A DNA stretch of 22,430 bases from an uncultured Clostridia bacterium (GTDB lineage: Bacteria > Bacillota > Clostridia > Oscillospirales > CAG-272). The stretch covers positions 1 to 22,430 of the forward strand of contig CAMFEL010000013.1 in the NCBI GenBank assembly GCA_945949385.1, read 5' to 3'. A program made the position numbers and the translations under genes. Below are positions 8,065 through 15,433 of this stretch, piece after piece (within the stretch, counting starts at the first letter, position 1; each line of letters opens with the position of its first letter). A model generated the notes under the pieces. That model did not search any database, was not told where the DNA came from, and worked only from the letters and a program-made list of their open reading frames with translations.

Positions 8065-8085
8065 AAATGAGAACGGAGGATTACT

Positions 8086-8658
8086 ATGAAACACGAAGTC
8101 ACAACTTATAATACGAAAAAAATGCTTGCGGAAGCTCTGAAAAAAGCAATGAAAACAAAGTATTTTTCTAAAATAACCGTAAGCGAAATCATAAAGGAAA
8201 GCGGCGTAAACCGCAAAACATTCTATTATCATTTTGAGGATATTTTTGCCCTGCTGAAATGGATGTACGAGGAAGAGGCCATTGAAGTAGTAAAGCATTT
8301 TGATTTGTTGATCGACTACGAGGAAGCCATTCGCTTTGTGATGAACTATGTAGACGAAAACGAATATATTATCAGTTGCGCCTATGATTCCATCGGCAGA
8401 GATGAAATGAAACGCTTTTTTTATGCAGATTTTATGGGTATCGTAACCTCTGTTATTGATGCTGCAGAAATAAAGTATAACCGAAAGACTGATCCCGAAT
8501 TTAAGGAGTATGTTGCAAAGTTCTACACCGAGGCACTTGCCGGTATGCTCATTGATTGGGTAAAGGAAAAAGATAAACAAGATCGTGAAAAGGTAGTAGG
8601 ATATCTAACAGCGATCATCGGTTTGGCTCTTAAAAGTATGGAACTATATGCGATATAA
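8086..8658 (+). CDS. TetR/AcrR-family transcriptional regulator
   Basis: A 190-residue protein. Residues about 12-58 form a TetR-type helix-turn-helix (ITVSEIIKESGVNRKTFYYH followed by FEDIFALLKWMYEEE), with the conserved FYYHF signature of the recognition helix. The remainder is an all-helical ligand-binding/dimer domain. The GGAGG ribosome site is 6 bases before the ATG, and a good promoter lies upstream. It is transcribed divergently from the MMPL operon, the classic arrangement for an exporter repressor released by a compound the pump handles. The 194-residue open frame on the opposite strand is a shadow. The effector is unknown. Confidence 0.92.
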   Translation: MKHEVTTYNTKKMLAEALKKAMKTKYFSKITVSEIIKESGVNRKTFYYHFEDIFALLKWMYEEEAIEVVKHFDLLIDYEEAIRFVMNYVDENEYIISCAYDSIGRDEMKRFFYADFMGIVTSVIDAAEIKYNRKTDPEFKEYVAKFYTEALAGMLIDWVKEKDKQDREKVVGYLTAIIGLALKSMELYAI

Positions 8659-8661
8659 AAA

Positions 8662-8695
8662 CGGCGGCAGAGAGAAATTGATCTCCCTGCCGCCG
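8662..8695 (-). terminator. Terminator of the tnpV remnant
   Basis: CGGCGGCAG (8662-8670) pairs with CTGCCGCCG (8687-8695), with further pairing of AGAGA and TCTC inside. On the minus strand the stem is followed by a run of T, so it terminates leftward transcription from the tnpV fragment. It may also protect the TetR transcript, though no T-run follows on the plus strand. Confidence 0.75.
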
Positions 8696-8702
8696 CTATC
8701 GT

Positions 8703-8915
8703 TTAGGCATAAATTATATCGTGATTTACGATTTCTGTGGCTCTGCTGCGAATGTTATTCATCCGAGCAACCCACTCCATTTGATTATCTGCTTTGAGTT
8801 GTTCGGTCACGCCCTCACGTTCTGCCATCTGTTTTACGAGCCGAAAAAACATATCCTCAGCCTGCGTATTTACATCGGCAAGGTGTCTGTTCAGTTCGCA
8901 TTTTGTGAGCCTCTG
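8703..8915 (-). pseudogene. tnpV: TnpV transposon-encoded protein, C-terminal fragment
   Basis: The minus-strand frame ending at TAA 8703-8705 encodes about 70 residues, including LNRHLADVNTQAEDMFFRLV, KQMAEREGVTEQLKADNQME, WVARMNNIRSRATEIV and the end NHDIIYA. This matches the C-terminal half of TnpV, a small protein carried by many Clostridia transposons and integrative elements. An in-frame TAG at 8916-8918 closes it upstream, so the N-terminal half is missing. The expected G+C-rich terminator follows. It is fused head-to-head to an unrelated plus-strand fragment, showing a deletion or insertion junction near 8916-8919. Confidence 0.8.
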
Positions 8916-8918
8916 CTA

Positions 8919-9365
8919 AATACCATTCAGAACTCCGAAGAATCTGCACTTCAACTAATCAGTTATGAACCTACCGGATGGGAAAAAGTTGACGACGGGA
9001 TTGCTCGGCTGAAAGAAGTACTAACTGAAGCAAACGAAACAGCAGATTTTCAATCCGTGGGAATGTATGGTAGAGAGTTGTTGATTACCTTGGCGCAAAC
9101 AGTTTTTGATAAAGAAAAGCATCCATCACCAGACGGAACAGATATTGGTAAAGCGGACTCGAAACGAATGCTTGAAGCTTATATTCATTACTGCCTTTAC
9201 AAACGTAGTAAGGAACGAGAAATTAAGTTCGCAAAATCATCTATTGATTTTTCAAACGAACTTACCCATAACAGAACCGCTACACAAATGGATGCCAAAC
9301 TATGCTATAACGCTGTTCTATCGACCGTGCATATTATCAAGGTGCTTAACAAATTTAATGACTAA
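8919..9365 (+). pseudogene. C-terminal fragment of an abortive-infection-like protein
   Basis: About 148 codons in frame to the TAA at 9363. The protein reads as a helical C-terminal domain: WEKVDDGIARLKEVLTEAN, then VGMYGRELLITLAQTVFD, SKRMLEAYIHYCLYKRS, and a final NELTHNRTATQMDAKLC helix. This resembles the C-terminal domain shared by several phage-defence/abortive-infection families (AbiJ-like), an assignment from memory of motif style. The open frame continues upstream to 8721, but that part overlaps the tnpV fragment in antisense and is not part of the domain. No start with a ribosome site is seen. It is probably a broken defence gene left at the island end. Confidence 0.6.
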
Positions 9366-9369
9366 CAAA

Positions 9370-9411
9370 AAAGAGCTAACAGACTTTGTAACAAAAATCT
9401 GTTAGCTCTTT
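9370..9411. terminator. Perfect 14-bp stem terminator (right copy of the duplicated module)
   Basis: AAAGAGCTAACAGA (9370-9383) pairs with TCTGTTAGCTCTTT (9398-9411) and is followed by TATTTAT. Relative to the copy at 3114-3154, one base pair differs with a matching change on the other arm, so the stem is conserved. It directly follows the abortive-infection-like fragment. Confidence 0.75.
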
Positions 9412-9431
9412 ATTTATGAATAATCTGAAAT

Positions 9432-9451
9432 TGTTGTCAAAACGTTGTCAC
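9432..9451 (+). repeat. 20-bp direct repeat, copy 3
   Basis: TGTTGTCAAAACGTTGTCAC, 60 bp from the guaA-end core, same orientation as the copies at 3177 and 3365. It is probably part of the recombination site region of the island. Confidence 0.55.
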
Positions 9452-9470
9452 GAGGCTTTTTGAAACCTCA

Positions 9471-9495
9471 AAAACCCAGTGTTTATGCGGGTTTT
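9471..9495 (-). terminator. Likely terminator of the guaA operon, supplied by the island end
   Basis: On the minus strand, AAAACCC, a loop, then GGGTTTT followed by T lies about 15 bases after the stop of the short GMP synthase. It sits inside the island-side sequence of the attachment region, so the inserted DNA seems to provide the transcription stop for the host operon. Confidence 0.55.
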
Positions 9496-9509
9496 CAGCG
9501 TTTTTGGTA

Positions 9510-10490
9510 TTATTCCCACTCGATGGTGGCAACCGGTTTGGGTGAGAGGTCATAGAGGACGCGGTTTACGCCTTTTACCTCGGAGAGAATTCTGTCGGTG
9601 ATCTTATAGAGTAGAGCATAAGGTATCTCTTCAATAGTGGCGGAGGTCGCGTCGACGGAATTCACCGCACGGATGATCACCGGCCACTCGAATGTACGCT
9701 TGCCGTCCTTAATGCCTGTGCTTTTGAAGTCCGGCACTACGGTGAAGTACTGCCAGACCTTACCCTCGAGACCTGCTTTTGCAAATTCGTCACGGAGAAT
9801 GGCGTCTGACTCGCGAAGCGCTTCAAGGCGGTCACGGGTGATGGCGCCTACGCAGCGGACACCGAGACCGGGGCCGGGGAAGGGCTGACGGTATACCATA
9901 TTATCGGGCAGTCCCAGCGCTTTACCTACAACGCGTACCTCGTCCTTATAGAGCAGTTTTACGGGCTCTACAAGCTCGAAGCTGAGATCCTCGGGAAGTC
10001 CTCCCACGTTATGGTGCGCCTTTACGCCGTCGCTTTCGAGAATATCGGGATAGATTGTGCCCTGACCGAGGAATTCAATGCCGTCAAGCTTTTTTGCCTC
10101 ATCTGCAAATACTTCGATAAACTCTTTTCCTATGATTTTACGCTTTGTTTCGGGGTCGGAAACGCCGGCAAGCTTATCAAGGAAACGGTCAACGGCATCT
10201 ACATAAATAAGATTTGCGTCCATTTCGTCACGGAAAACCTTAACGACCTGTTCGGGCTCTCCCTTGCGGAGAAGACCGTGGTTTACATGCACGCACACAA
10301 GCTGTTTGCCGATTGCTTTTATGAGCAAGGCGGCAACAACGCTGGAATCTACTCCGCCTGAGAGGGCGAGAAGCACCTTTTTGTCGCCGACCGTAGCCTT
10401 TATATCGGCAACCTGCTCGTCGATAAAGGCATTTGCCAGCTCGGGTGTTGTGATTCTTATCATGTCGTCCGGTCTTTTGTTTGTGTTCAT
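9510..10490 (-). CDS. GMP synthase ATP-pyrophosphatase subunit-like protein (no glutaminase domain)
   Basis: A 326-residue protein covering only the ATP-PPase and dimerisation parts of GMP synthase: the PP-loop SGGVDS at 44-49, GQGTIYPDILES, AHHNVGGLPE, RQPFPGPGLGVR and the C-terminal end SPKPVATIEWE. The C-terminal domain has the short bacterial form. The class I glutamine amidotransferase domain that normally precedes it is absent. A longer frame to 10685 exists, but GGGAG precedes the ATG at 10490 and homology begins there. It starts 26 bp after the full-length GMP synthase stop, so both are one operon. It would convert XMP to GMP with ammonia, either free or from a partner amidotransferase as in archaeal two-subunit enzymes. 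The last codons are the island attachment core. Confidence 0.88.
   Translation of the reverse strand: MNTNKRPDDMIRITTPELANAFIDEQVADIKATVGDKKVLLALSGGVDSSVVAALLIKAIGKQLVCVHVNHGLLRKGEPEQVVKVFRDEMDANLIYVDAVDRFLDKLAGVSDPETKRKIIGKEFIEVFADEAKKLDGIEFLGQGTIYPDILESDGVKAHHNVGGLPEDLSFELVEPVKLLYKDEVRVVGKALGLPDNMVYRQPFPGPGLGVRCVGAITRDRLEALRESDAILRDEFAKAGLEGKVWQYFTVVPDFKSTGIKDGKRTFEWPVIIRAVNSVDATSATIEEIPYALLYKITDRILSEVKGVNRVLYDLSPKPVATIEWE
9512..9522 (-). repeat. Right att-like core within the guaA 3' end
   Basis: ATTCCCACTCG on the plus strand; on the minus strand it covers the final Glu-Trp-Glu codons and the first base of the TAA stop of the short GMP synthase. It is identical to 3255-3265. Confidence 0.65.
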
Positions 10491-10516
10491 CTTTATTTCT
10501 CCCTTTCGGTATTTAT

Positions 10517-12418
10517 TTATTCCCATTCCACCGTTGCCGGGGGCTTGCCCGTAACGTCGTAGAATATCATGGAGATATTGCTGCCTTCGGCGGAGACGAT
10601 GCTTCTTACGGCTGTGTCGAGAGCCGCCACGCTGAATTCCTTGCCGGGGGTGGCGCTGCGTGCAGTCATAAAATCGGAGGTGCATACGGCGCGGATTGCG
10701 CAGGAGTACTTTTTATTTTTATTTGCGGACATGGGGAACAGTACCGCAAAGCACTGCGCGATTCTTTGATTCATAATACTTGAAGTAACCGCGGCGTCAA
10801 CCTCGCGAAGTATATCCGCCGTTTCGCGGCAGATATGCATTCCCGCGCAGCTAATGCCGCCGATTTCGGCACTGTCGCTGTAAACGCAGTACGCTACGCG
10901 GTTTATAAAGCTGAATTTGTTGGGTATCTCTTTTGCGATCTCAAATATTTCGTTCCAATCGGCGTCCTTTGGCTCGGTGCCGTCTGTGGGATACAGGGTG
11001 GCAAGGCTCTTGTAGCTTCTGTTGTCGCCCTGCACGCCTACCGACTGAATGGGACCTACATGAACGCTGTATCTGCCGCCGCCTGCTTTTTCGACAAATG
11101 CAGAAAGTTCTTTGAGCTTATTTTCTTCGGGAAGGGGAGCCGCCTTGTCACAGCATATCAGTCTTACTCCCAGTCCGGGACCGGGGAAGGGCTGACGGGA
11201 AGCGATTTCCTCGTCAAGCCCCAGCATTCTTGCCACCTTGCGGACCTCGTCCTTGTGCCAGTCCCAGTTGGTTTCAATCACATGACCCGCGTCTCTCAGG
11301 GTGCGGATGACTCCCACATCGTTATGATGGGTTTTGATTTTATGGGCGTATCCGGAAACATCGGGGTTGCCGCTTTCAATAAGGTCGGGACGCAAAGTAC
11401 CCTGAGCGAGAAATGCGGTGTCGAAATCCAGATCCAAAGCCTTTGCGGCTTCCTCGGTGACCACAAAGAACATATGCCCGATAATTGCTCTTTTCTTTTC
11501 GGGTTCAACGGTTTCGCACAGAGGGGCGTATTTTTCGCCGTCAATTTCAAGAGGAGTGTTGAAAAAGGCGTCCTCGGCGTTAATACGCTGCATCTGGGTA
11601 AGTCCCAGCTTTGCCAGATTTTCGCATATAAGGTCGGACTCGTTCTTTCTCATAAGACCGTGATCTATATGGATGGCAAACACCTGCTCCGGGCGCAGAG
11701 CCTTTACAAGAAGGGCTGCGGTAACGGCGGAATCAACGCCGCCCGATACAAGCACAACTACCTTGCCGTCGCCCACTCTTTCCCGTATCATTCTGACGGA
11801 GGTCTCGATACGGTCCTCAAGGGCGTAGACCTCTTTAAGTCCGCAAATGCCGCGCAGGAAATTTTCAAGCATTTTCAAACCGTTTTCCGTAAGCTCCACT
11901 TCGGGGTGGAACTGAACTGCGGCGATTTTCTTTTCCTCCGACCACACGGCGGCTGTCACATCGTCCGTTTTTGCCGCCACAACGAAGGAGCGGGGATTTG
12001 TTTTTACCGCGTCTCCGTGGCTCATCAGCACGGGCTGCACGGGAGAAAGTCCCTTGAAAAGGGGGCAGGAGGTGTCCACGTTTACATTTATCTGGCCGTA
12101 TTCGGTTTTATACGAAGGAATAACCTCGCCGCCGAAATGGTTGCATATAAGCTGCATACCGTAGCATATTCCGAGCATAGGCAGACCCAACTCAAAAATA
12201 CCCTCGTCATAGGAGGGAGCGCCGTTTTCCCAAACGCTGGAGGGACCGCCCGACAGAATAATCGCGTTGTAACCGCGCAGCTTCTCGCTGTCCGCCCCCA
12301 TGGGAAGGATATCAGTATATACGCCGAGCTCTCTCACCTTGCGGTCAATGACCTTGGTGTACTGCCCGCCGCAGTCAAGAATTGCGACTTTTTCTCCGGT
12401 ATGCTCAGACAATGCCAT
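10517..12418 (-). CDS. guaA: Glutamine-hydrolysing GMP synthase, enlarged eukaryote-like form
   Basis: A 633-residue enzyme making GMP from XMP, ATP and glutamine. Residues 9-190 are a class I glutamine amidotransferase: nucleophile C85 in GICYGMQL, and H171/E173 in FHPEVE. The PP-loop SGGVDS is at 225-230, with LAQGTLRPDLIES, KTHHND and RQPFPGPGLGVR (409-419) following. The region after 420 is about 210 residues, twice the usual bacterial dimerisation domain (whole enzyme normally near 510-525). It carries SVGVQGDNRSYK, FINRVAYCVY and SDFMTARSATPG blocks like those of human GMPS. The ATG at 12418 has GAGGAG upstream; a longer frame to 12460 runs across the promoter. The 538-residue antisense open frame is a shadow. 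It is the first gene of a two-gene operon. Confidence 0.95.
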   Translation of the reverse strand: MALSEHTGEKVAILDCGGQYTKVIDRKVRELGVYTDILPMGADSEKLRGYNAIILSGGPSSVWENGAPSYDEGIFELGLPMLGICYGMQLICNHFGGEVIPSYKTEYGQINVNVDTSCPLFKGLSPVQPVLMSHGDAVKTNPRSFVVAAKTDDVTAAVWSEEKKIAAVQFHPEVELTENGLKMLENFLRGICGLKEVYALEDRIETSVRMIRERVGDGKVVVLVSGGVDSAVTAALLVKALRPEQVFAIHIDHGLMRKNESDLICENLAKLGLTQMQRINAEDAFFNTPLEIDGEKYAPLCETVEPEKKRAIIGHMFFVVTEEAAKALDLDFDTAFLAQGTLRPDLIESGNPDVSGYAHKIKTHHNDVGVIRTLRDAGHVIETNWDWHKDEVRKVARMLGLDEEIASRQPFPGPGLGVRLICCDKAAPLPEENKLKELSAFVEKAGGGRYSVHVGPIQSVGVQGDNRSYKSLATLYPTDGTEPKDADWNEIFEIAKEIPNKFSFINRVAYCVYSDSAEIGGISCAGMHICRETADILREVDAAVTSSIMNQRIAQCFAVLFPMSANKNKKYSCAIRAVCTSDFMTARSATPGKEFSVAALDTAVRSIVSAEGSNISMIFYDVTGKPPATVEWE

Positions 12419-12451
12419 ATAATTCTCCTCGTTTCTTTCACATCTACATAA

Positions 12452-12480
12452 ATTATACATTTAAGGCACGCTGTTTTCAA
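12452..12480 (-). promoter_or_regulatory. Promoter of the GMP synthase operon
   Basis: On the minus strand, -35 TTGAAA (12475-12480), a 17-bp spacer and -10 TATAAT (12452-12457). The predicted leader is only about 27 bases, too short for a purine riboswitch aptamer, and none is seen. Confidence 0.8.
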
Positions 12481-12577
12481 TAGTAATATTGACAAATTGC
12501 GGCGCCGTATGTTCATTGCCGTTATAAAAGCTGACACTTTGCCGCGGCGCAGGCGGATTTCTTTGGCGAGGTCGGCT

Positions 12578-15370
12578 TCAAATATCAGTGTTACCGTCGT
12601 TTTCTCCGTGTCTGTATGTACGCTTCCTTGAAAGAAGAATGAAAACCGTGACGGTGACTGCCGCCAGAACGATAACCGCCGCCCAGAACACGGGAGTCAC
12701 ACCGCTGACGGTCTCGCCTCCCAGTCTCGCCTTCAGCTCCTGCTGGGGCACGGTAAGGCTGCAAAGCTTTATGCACGAAAGCTCAGTGGCGCTTTGCGCT
12801 TCGCTTCTGACGATAATGGCTACATAATCTATATTTGCGGCGCCTGAAAAGCCCGACATATTGCAAATAAGCTCTGTCTGCGCACCGTATTCGGCAATTG
12901 CAGAAAATTCTGCACGCAGATCGCGTCCGCCCGCTATTACGGTTATGTCGGCGGGCTCACTGCCCGTTCCGGTAATACCGACAGTGATTTTCAGACTTGT
13001 ATTTGTCATATTGACCGGAGAAGCAAGACGGCAGTTGAGAATACCCGCTTTGCCCGCACCGGATTCGTTTACTGCCGTGAGGGCTCTGCCGTCAAAGCTT
13101 GAACGGGAGGTAACTGCGGAGGAAAAGCCGCCGCCTGCCACCCATCCGAAAGTATCATAGGCATTTGTAAAATTCCAGATGTCGCACTCGCCCGAGAATT
13201 CTATATTTTCTTCAATTGCCTTAAATTGCTCCACGGCGGCGGAAAAGATATTTTCGCGGTCTGTTGCCGCTTTCAGAAAATCGTAAAATTCGTCGGGATT
13301 TTCAAGATTTTCAACGGACATTGCGGCAAAGCGCAGTCCGGAGTTTGCCGCCGTGCGGCAATACTCGATATATTTTGAAGCTGTCTCTTCGCTGCCAGTA
13401 CCGCCCGGAGAAGCCCAAACAGCGGCGCTGCTGTCGGCGGTATAGCCGCAGGCGTTTGAAGCAGAGGCGGCGTGTGATACGGAGGCTGCGGTGCTTAGTG
13501 GGTCGCCGCCTGACAGGCAGGTATACAGTACGGAAATGCTTTGTTTCGAGTGCGTTGCCATTTTATGGCGGACGGCGGCAAACAAAGGAGAAGGGTCGGA
13601 GTCGGCGGCATCGGAAAAGGGAAGATAGACCTCCTGCGCCGTACCGCCTGAGCGCACGCAAATGGTGAATACGGAGGTAAGATACGCCCACTTTTCCGTC
13701 TGAACGGCATCCGGGATGTTATTAGCTCCGTATCCCTGCACGGACTCCTCCCCCAGTATGAAGCCGCGGATCGAGTCAAAGCGCGCAGAAAGCAGACTTG
13801 CCGCGGCGCACATAGCCGTCATACTGTCTCTGTCGCCCGTATCGTAGCTGAAGGTGCCGTCGGAGGAAGAAAGCAGCCTTACATAAACCCTTACTCCGGC
13901 GGAGGCGGCAAGAGTTAGGCGCTTTTCGATTTCCGCAAGATAGTCGGAATCAAAATAGAAATTCCCGTTTGAGTAGGTATAAAGGCTTGCGGAATATATA
14001 TTTTCGCTTTCAAACAGTCTGTCCGTGTAAATATTTATAACGGAGGAGGAAATATTCGCTTCAAACACGCCCGCCGAATCGGCGCCGTCAAGGGCGGAGA
14101 CGGAGATACCCACCTCGCCCGACGGAGAAGGGGTGCTTACAAACTGCGGCGCTCCCAGAGGGATATTCCCCTCGTCCGTAATAATCACCGCAAGGTACAT
14201 ACAGCAGGCAAAGTTTTCCCCAGGCGTAAAGGTGACGGAAAAGCGGGTGGAAAAGCCGACGGTGGCGTCCGGTTCTCCGCTGCAGACCTCCTCGGGATCC
14301 TCCCATACGGGGATGGCGTACACACCGAGCTTTGAGCCTACATAAGTCACGGAGGCTTCGTTTGAGAGGGCGCCGGACACCGTAACAGAGCCGTTTTCGT
14401 ATTCACATGAGGTTATGCTTCCCGCCGATTGGTCGTAGTTTTTGCCCACGGCGGCAATCCCCGCCCCGGTTACTGTAAATCCGTCGGCACATTCCTGCTG
14501 ACCCAATCCGTCAAAAACAAATATGGGATTTTCAAAAGCGCTTTTAATAATAAACGCATAGGTATGCGCCCCCGGCAAAAGCGCCTGAGCGCCGGAGGAG
14601 GGGATCTGCTCGCCGTCGCCGCTGACGTCATATGCCAGAACATCCACAGTACCGGAGGAAATTCCCCGTGCCGTTATCCACAGTACATATGAGGAGTCGG
14701 AGCCGGTGTCAAAAGCAAAGCCGGCAGCAAGCTCGGCTTTCCCGCCGTCGGGCAATATATCGATACCGTCCTTTGTGACTTCTGCGGTGCCTGCATTGCA
14801 CTCAACGCTCTCTGCCATGAAAGTGTCTTTGAATATATATGTATATCCGCTGTCGGCACCGACGGAATAAACTATGGCGTATGTAAGCGCACCGTCGGAG
14901 CAGCTTACTGTAAATTCAATACGTTCAAGGCTTTTTGCAACATCCTCGGACAGGGGAATATACAGTTTTTCCGTTTCTTTGCCGAGCTCTTGTGTATATA
15001 CTTCGCCGCGGCCATGTCCCGATACGGGAACGGCTGTGACAGTGTACTTCTCGGCGGTGCCGCGAAGCATAATATCAATTACAAGCTCCCTGCAGCCCGA
15101 AAGATCGACGGGCTCAAAGTCGGCAAAGAAGCCCACATCGGCGCCGTCCGTATCCTGCGCCGGGCTTACGGAAACGGCGGGGCTGCCGTTAGCGGAGCGC
15201 TGAACAACGGTGACGCCGTCTCCGCCCCAGTACTCTTTGTCAAGTATGTCAAGATTGTGCTCGATCCAAGGCTCGCCGCTTTCCCCGATGCCGGAAACCG
15301 TCGCGGCAAAGCAGGGCAGAAGCAGGGCAGCCGTCAGCAGCAGAGCTGCGGCACGTCGCAGCTTTTTCAC
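12578..15370 (-). CDS. Large membrane-anchored extracellular protein, possible glycoside-hydrolase-like domain
   Basis: A 930-residue protein with an N-terminal signal peptide (MKKLRRAAALLLTAALLLPC, cleavage near residues 23-30) and a C-terminal membrane helix (about 894-913) followed by a basic tail, so the body faces outside. Residues about 30-400 look like beta-sandwich modules rich in Gly, Ser, Asp and Val. Residues about 440-720 contain alternating strands and helices (NIYTDRLFES, FDSDYLAEIEKRLTLAASAG, VRVYVRLLSS) resembling a TIM-barrel, perhaps DUF5722-like; this is a tentative match by motif style. Another beta module (about 740-870) follows. The start is GTG at 15370 with GGGAGG upstream. 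No catalytic residues can be assigned. The gene is divergent from a small lipoprotein. Confidence 0.8.
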   Translation of the reverse strand: MKKLRRAAALLLTAALLLPCFAATVSGIGESGEPWIEHNLDILDKEYWGGDGVTVVQRSANGSPAVSVSPAQDTDGADVGFFADFEPVDLSGCRELVIDIMLRGTAEKYTVTAVPVSGHGRGEVYTQELGKETEKLYIPLSEDVAKSLERIEFTVSCSDGALTYAIVYSVGADSGYTYIFKDTFMAESVECNAGTAEVTKDGIDILPDGGKAELAAGFAFDTGSDSSYVLWITARGISSGTVDVLAYDVSGDGEQIPSSGAQALLPGAHTYAFIIKSAFENPIFVFDGLGQQECADGFTVTGAGIAAVGKNYDQSAGSITSCEYENGSVTVSGALSNEASVTYVGSKLGVYAIPVWEDPEEVCSGEPDATVGFSTRFSVTFTPGENFACCMYLAVIITDEGNIPLGAPQFVSTPSPSGEVGISVSALDGADSAGVFEANISSSVINIYTDRLFESENIYSASLYTYSNGNFYFDSDYLAEIEKRLTLAASAGVRVYVRLLSSSDGTFSYDTGDRDSMTAMCAAASLLSARFDSIRGFILGEESVQGYGANNIPDAVQTEKWAYLTSVFTICVRSGGTAQEVYLPFSDAADSDPSPLFAAVRHKMATHSKQSISVLYTCLSGGDPLSTAASVSHAASASNACGYTADSSAAVWASPGGTGSEETASKYIEYCRTAANSGLRFAAMSVENLENPDEFYDFLKAATDRENIFSAAVEQFKAIEENIEFSGECDIWNFTNAYDTFGWVAGGGFSSAVTSRSSFDGRALTAVNESGAGKAGILNCRLASPVNMTNTSLKITVGITGTGSEPADITVIAGGRDLRAEFSAIAEYGAQTELICNMSGFSGAANIDYVAIIVRSEAQSATELSCIKLCSLTVPQQELKARLGGETVSGVTPVFWAAVIVLAAVTVTVFILLSRKRTYRHGENDGNTDI

Positions 15371-15433
15371 CGTTATTCACCTCCCTGTGCTTTATTCAGC
15401 GTAAACCTTCGCCGAAAATCTGTCTGTTCTTAT

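Larger units (their letters stand above)
3255..9522. mobile_element. Putative genomic island integrated at the 3' end of guaA
   Basis: The segment is bounded by an 11-bp direct repeat (3255-3265 and 9512-9522); the right copy lies within the guaA-type gene end. Inside are a TetR regulator, an MMPL exporter operon, a tnpV remnant and an abortive-infection-like remnant. By eye the segment is more A+T-rich than the DNA from 9.5 kb onwards. Matching hairpin and 20-bp repeat modules precede both cores. No intact integrase or excisionase gene is present, so the island is not autonomous as seen. Exact borders beyond the repeat are inferred. Confidence 0.55.

Noticed and set aside
7996..8580. 194-codon minus-strand open frame
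   Set aside because: Mostly antisense to the TetR gene and covers its promoter; the TetR frame has clear HTH homology.
10835..12451. 538-codon open frame on the plus strand
   Set aside because: It is wholly antisense to the full-length GMP synthase, whose catalytic motifs are intact; the frame has no domain I recognise and arises from codon bias.
12419..12577. Purine riboswitch upstream of guaA
   Set aside because: A good promoter lies about 35 bp before the start, leaving a leader too short for an aptamer, and no aptamer core is seen.
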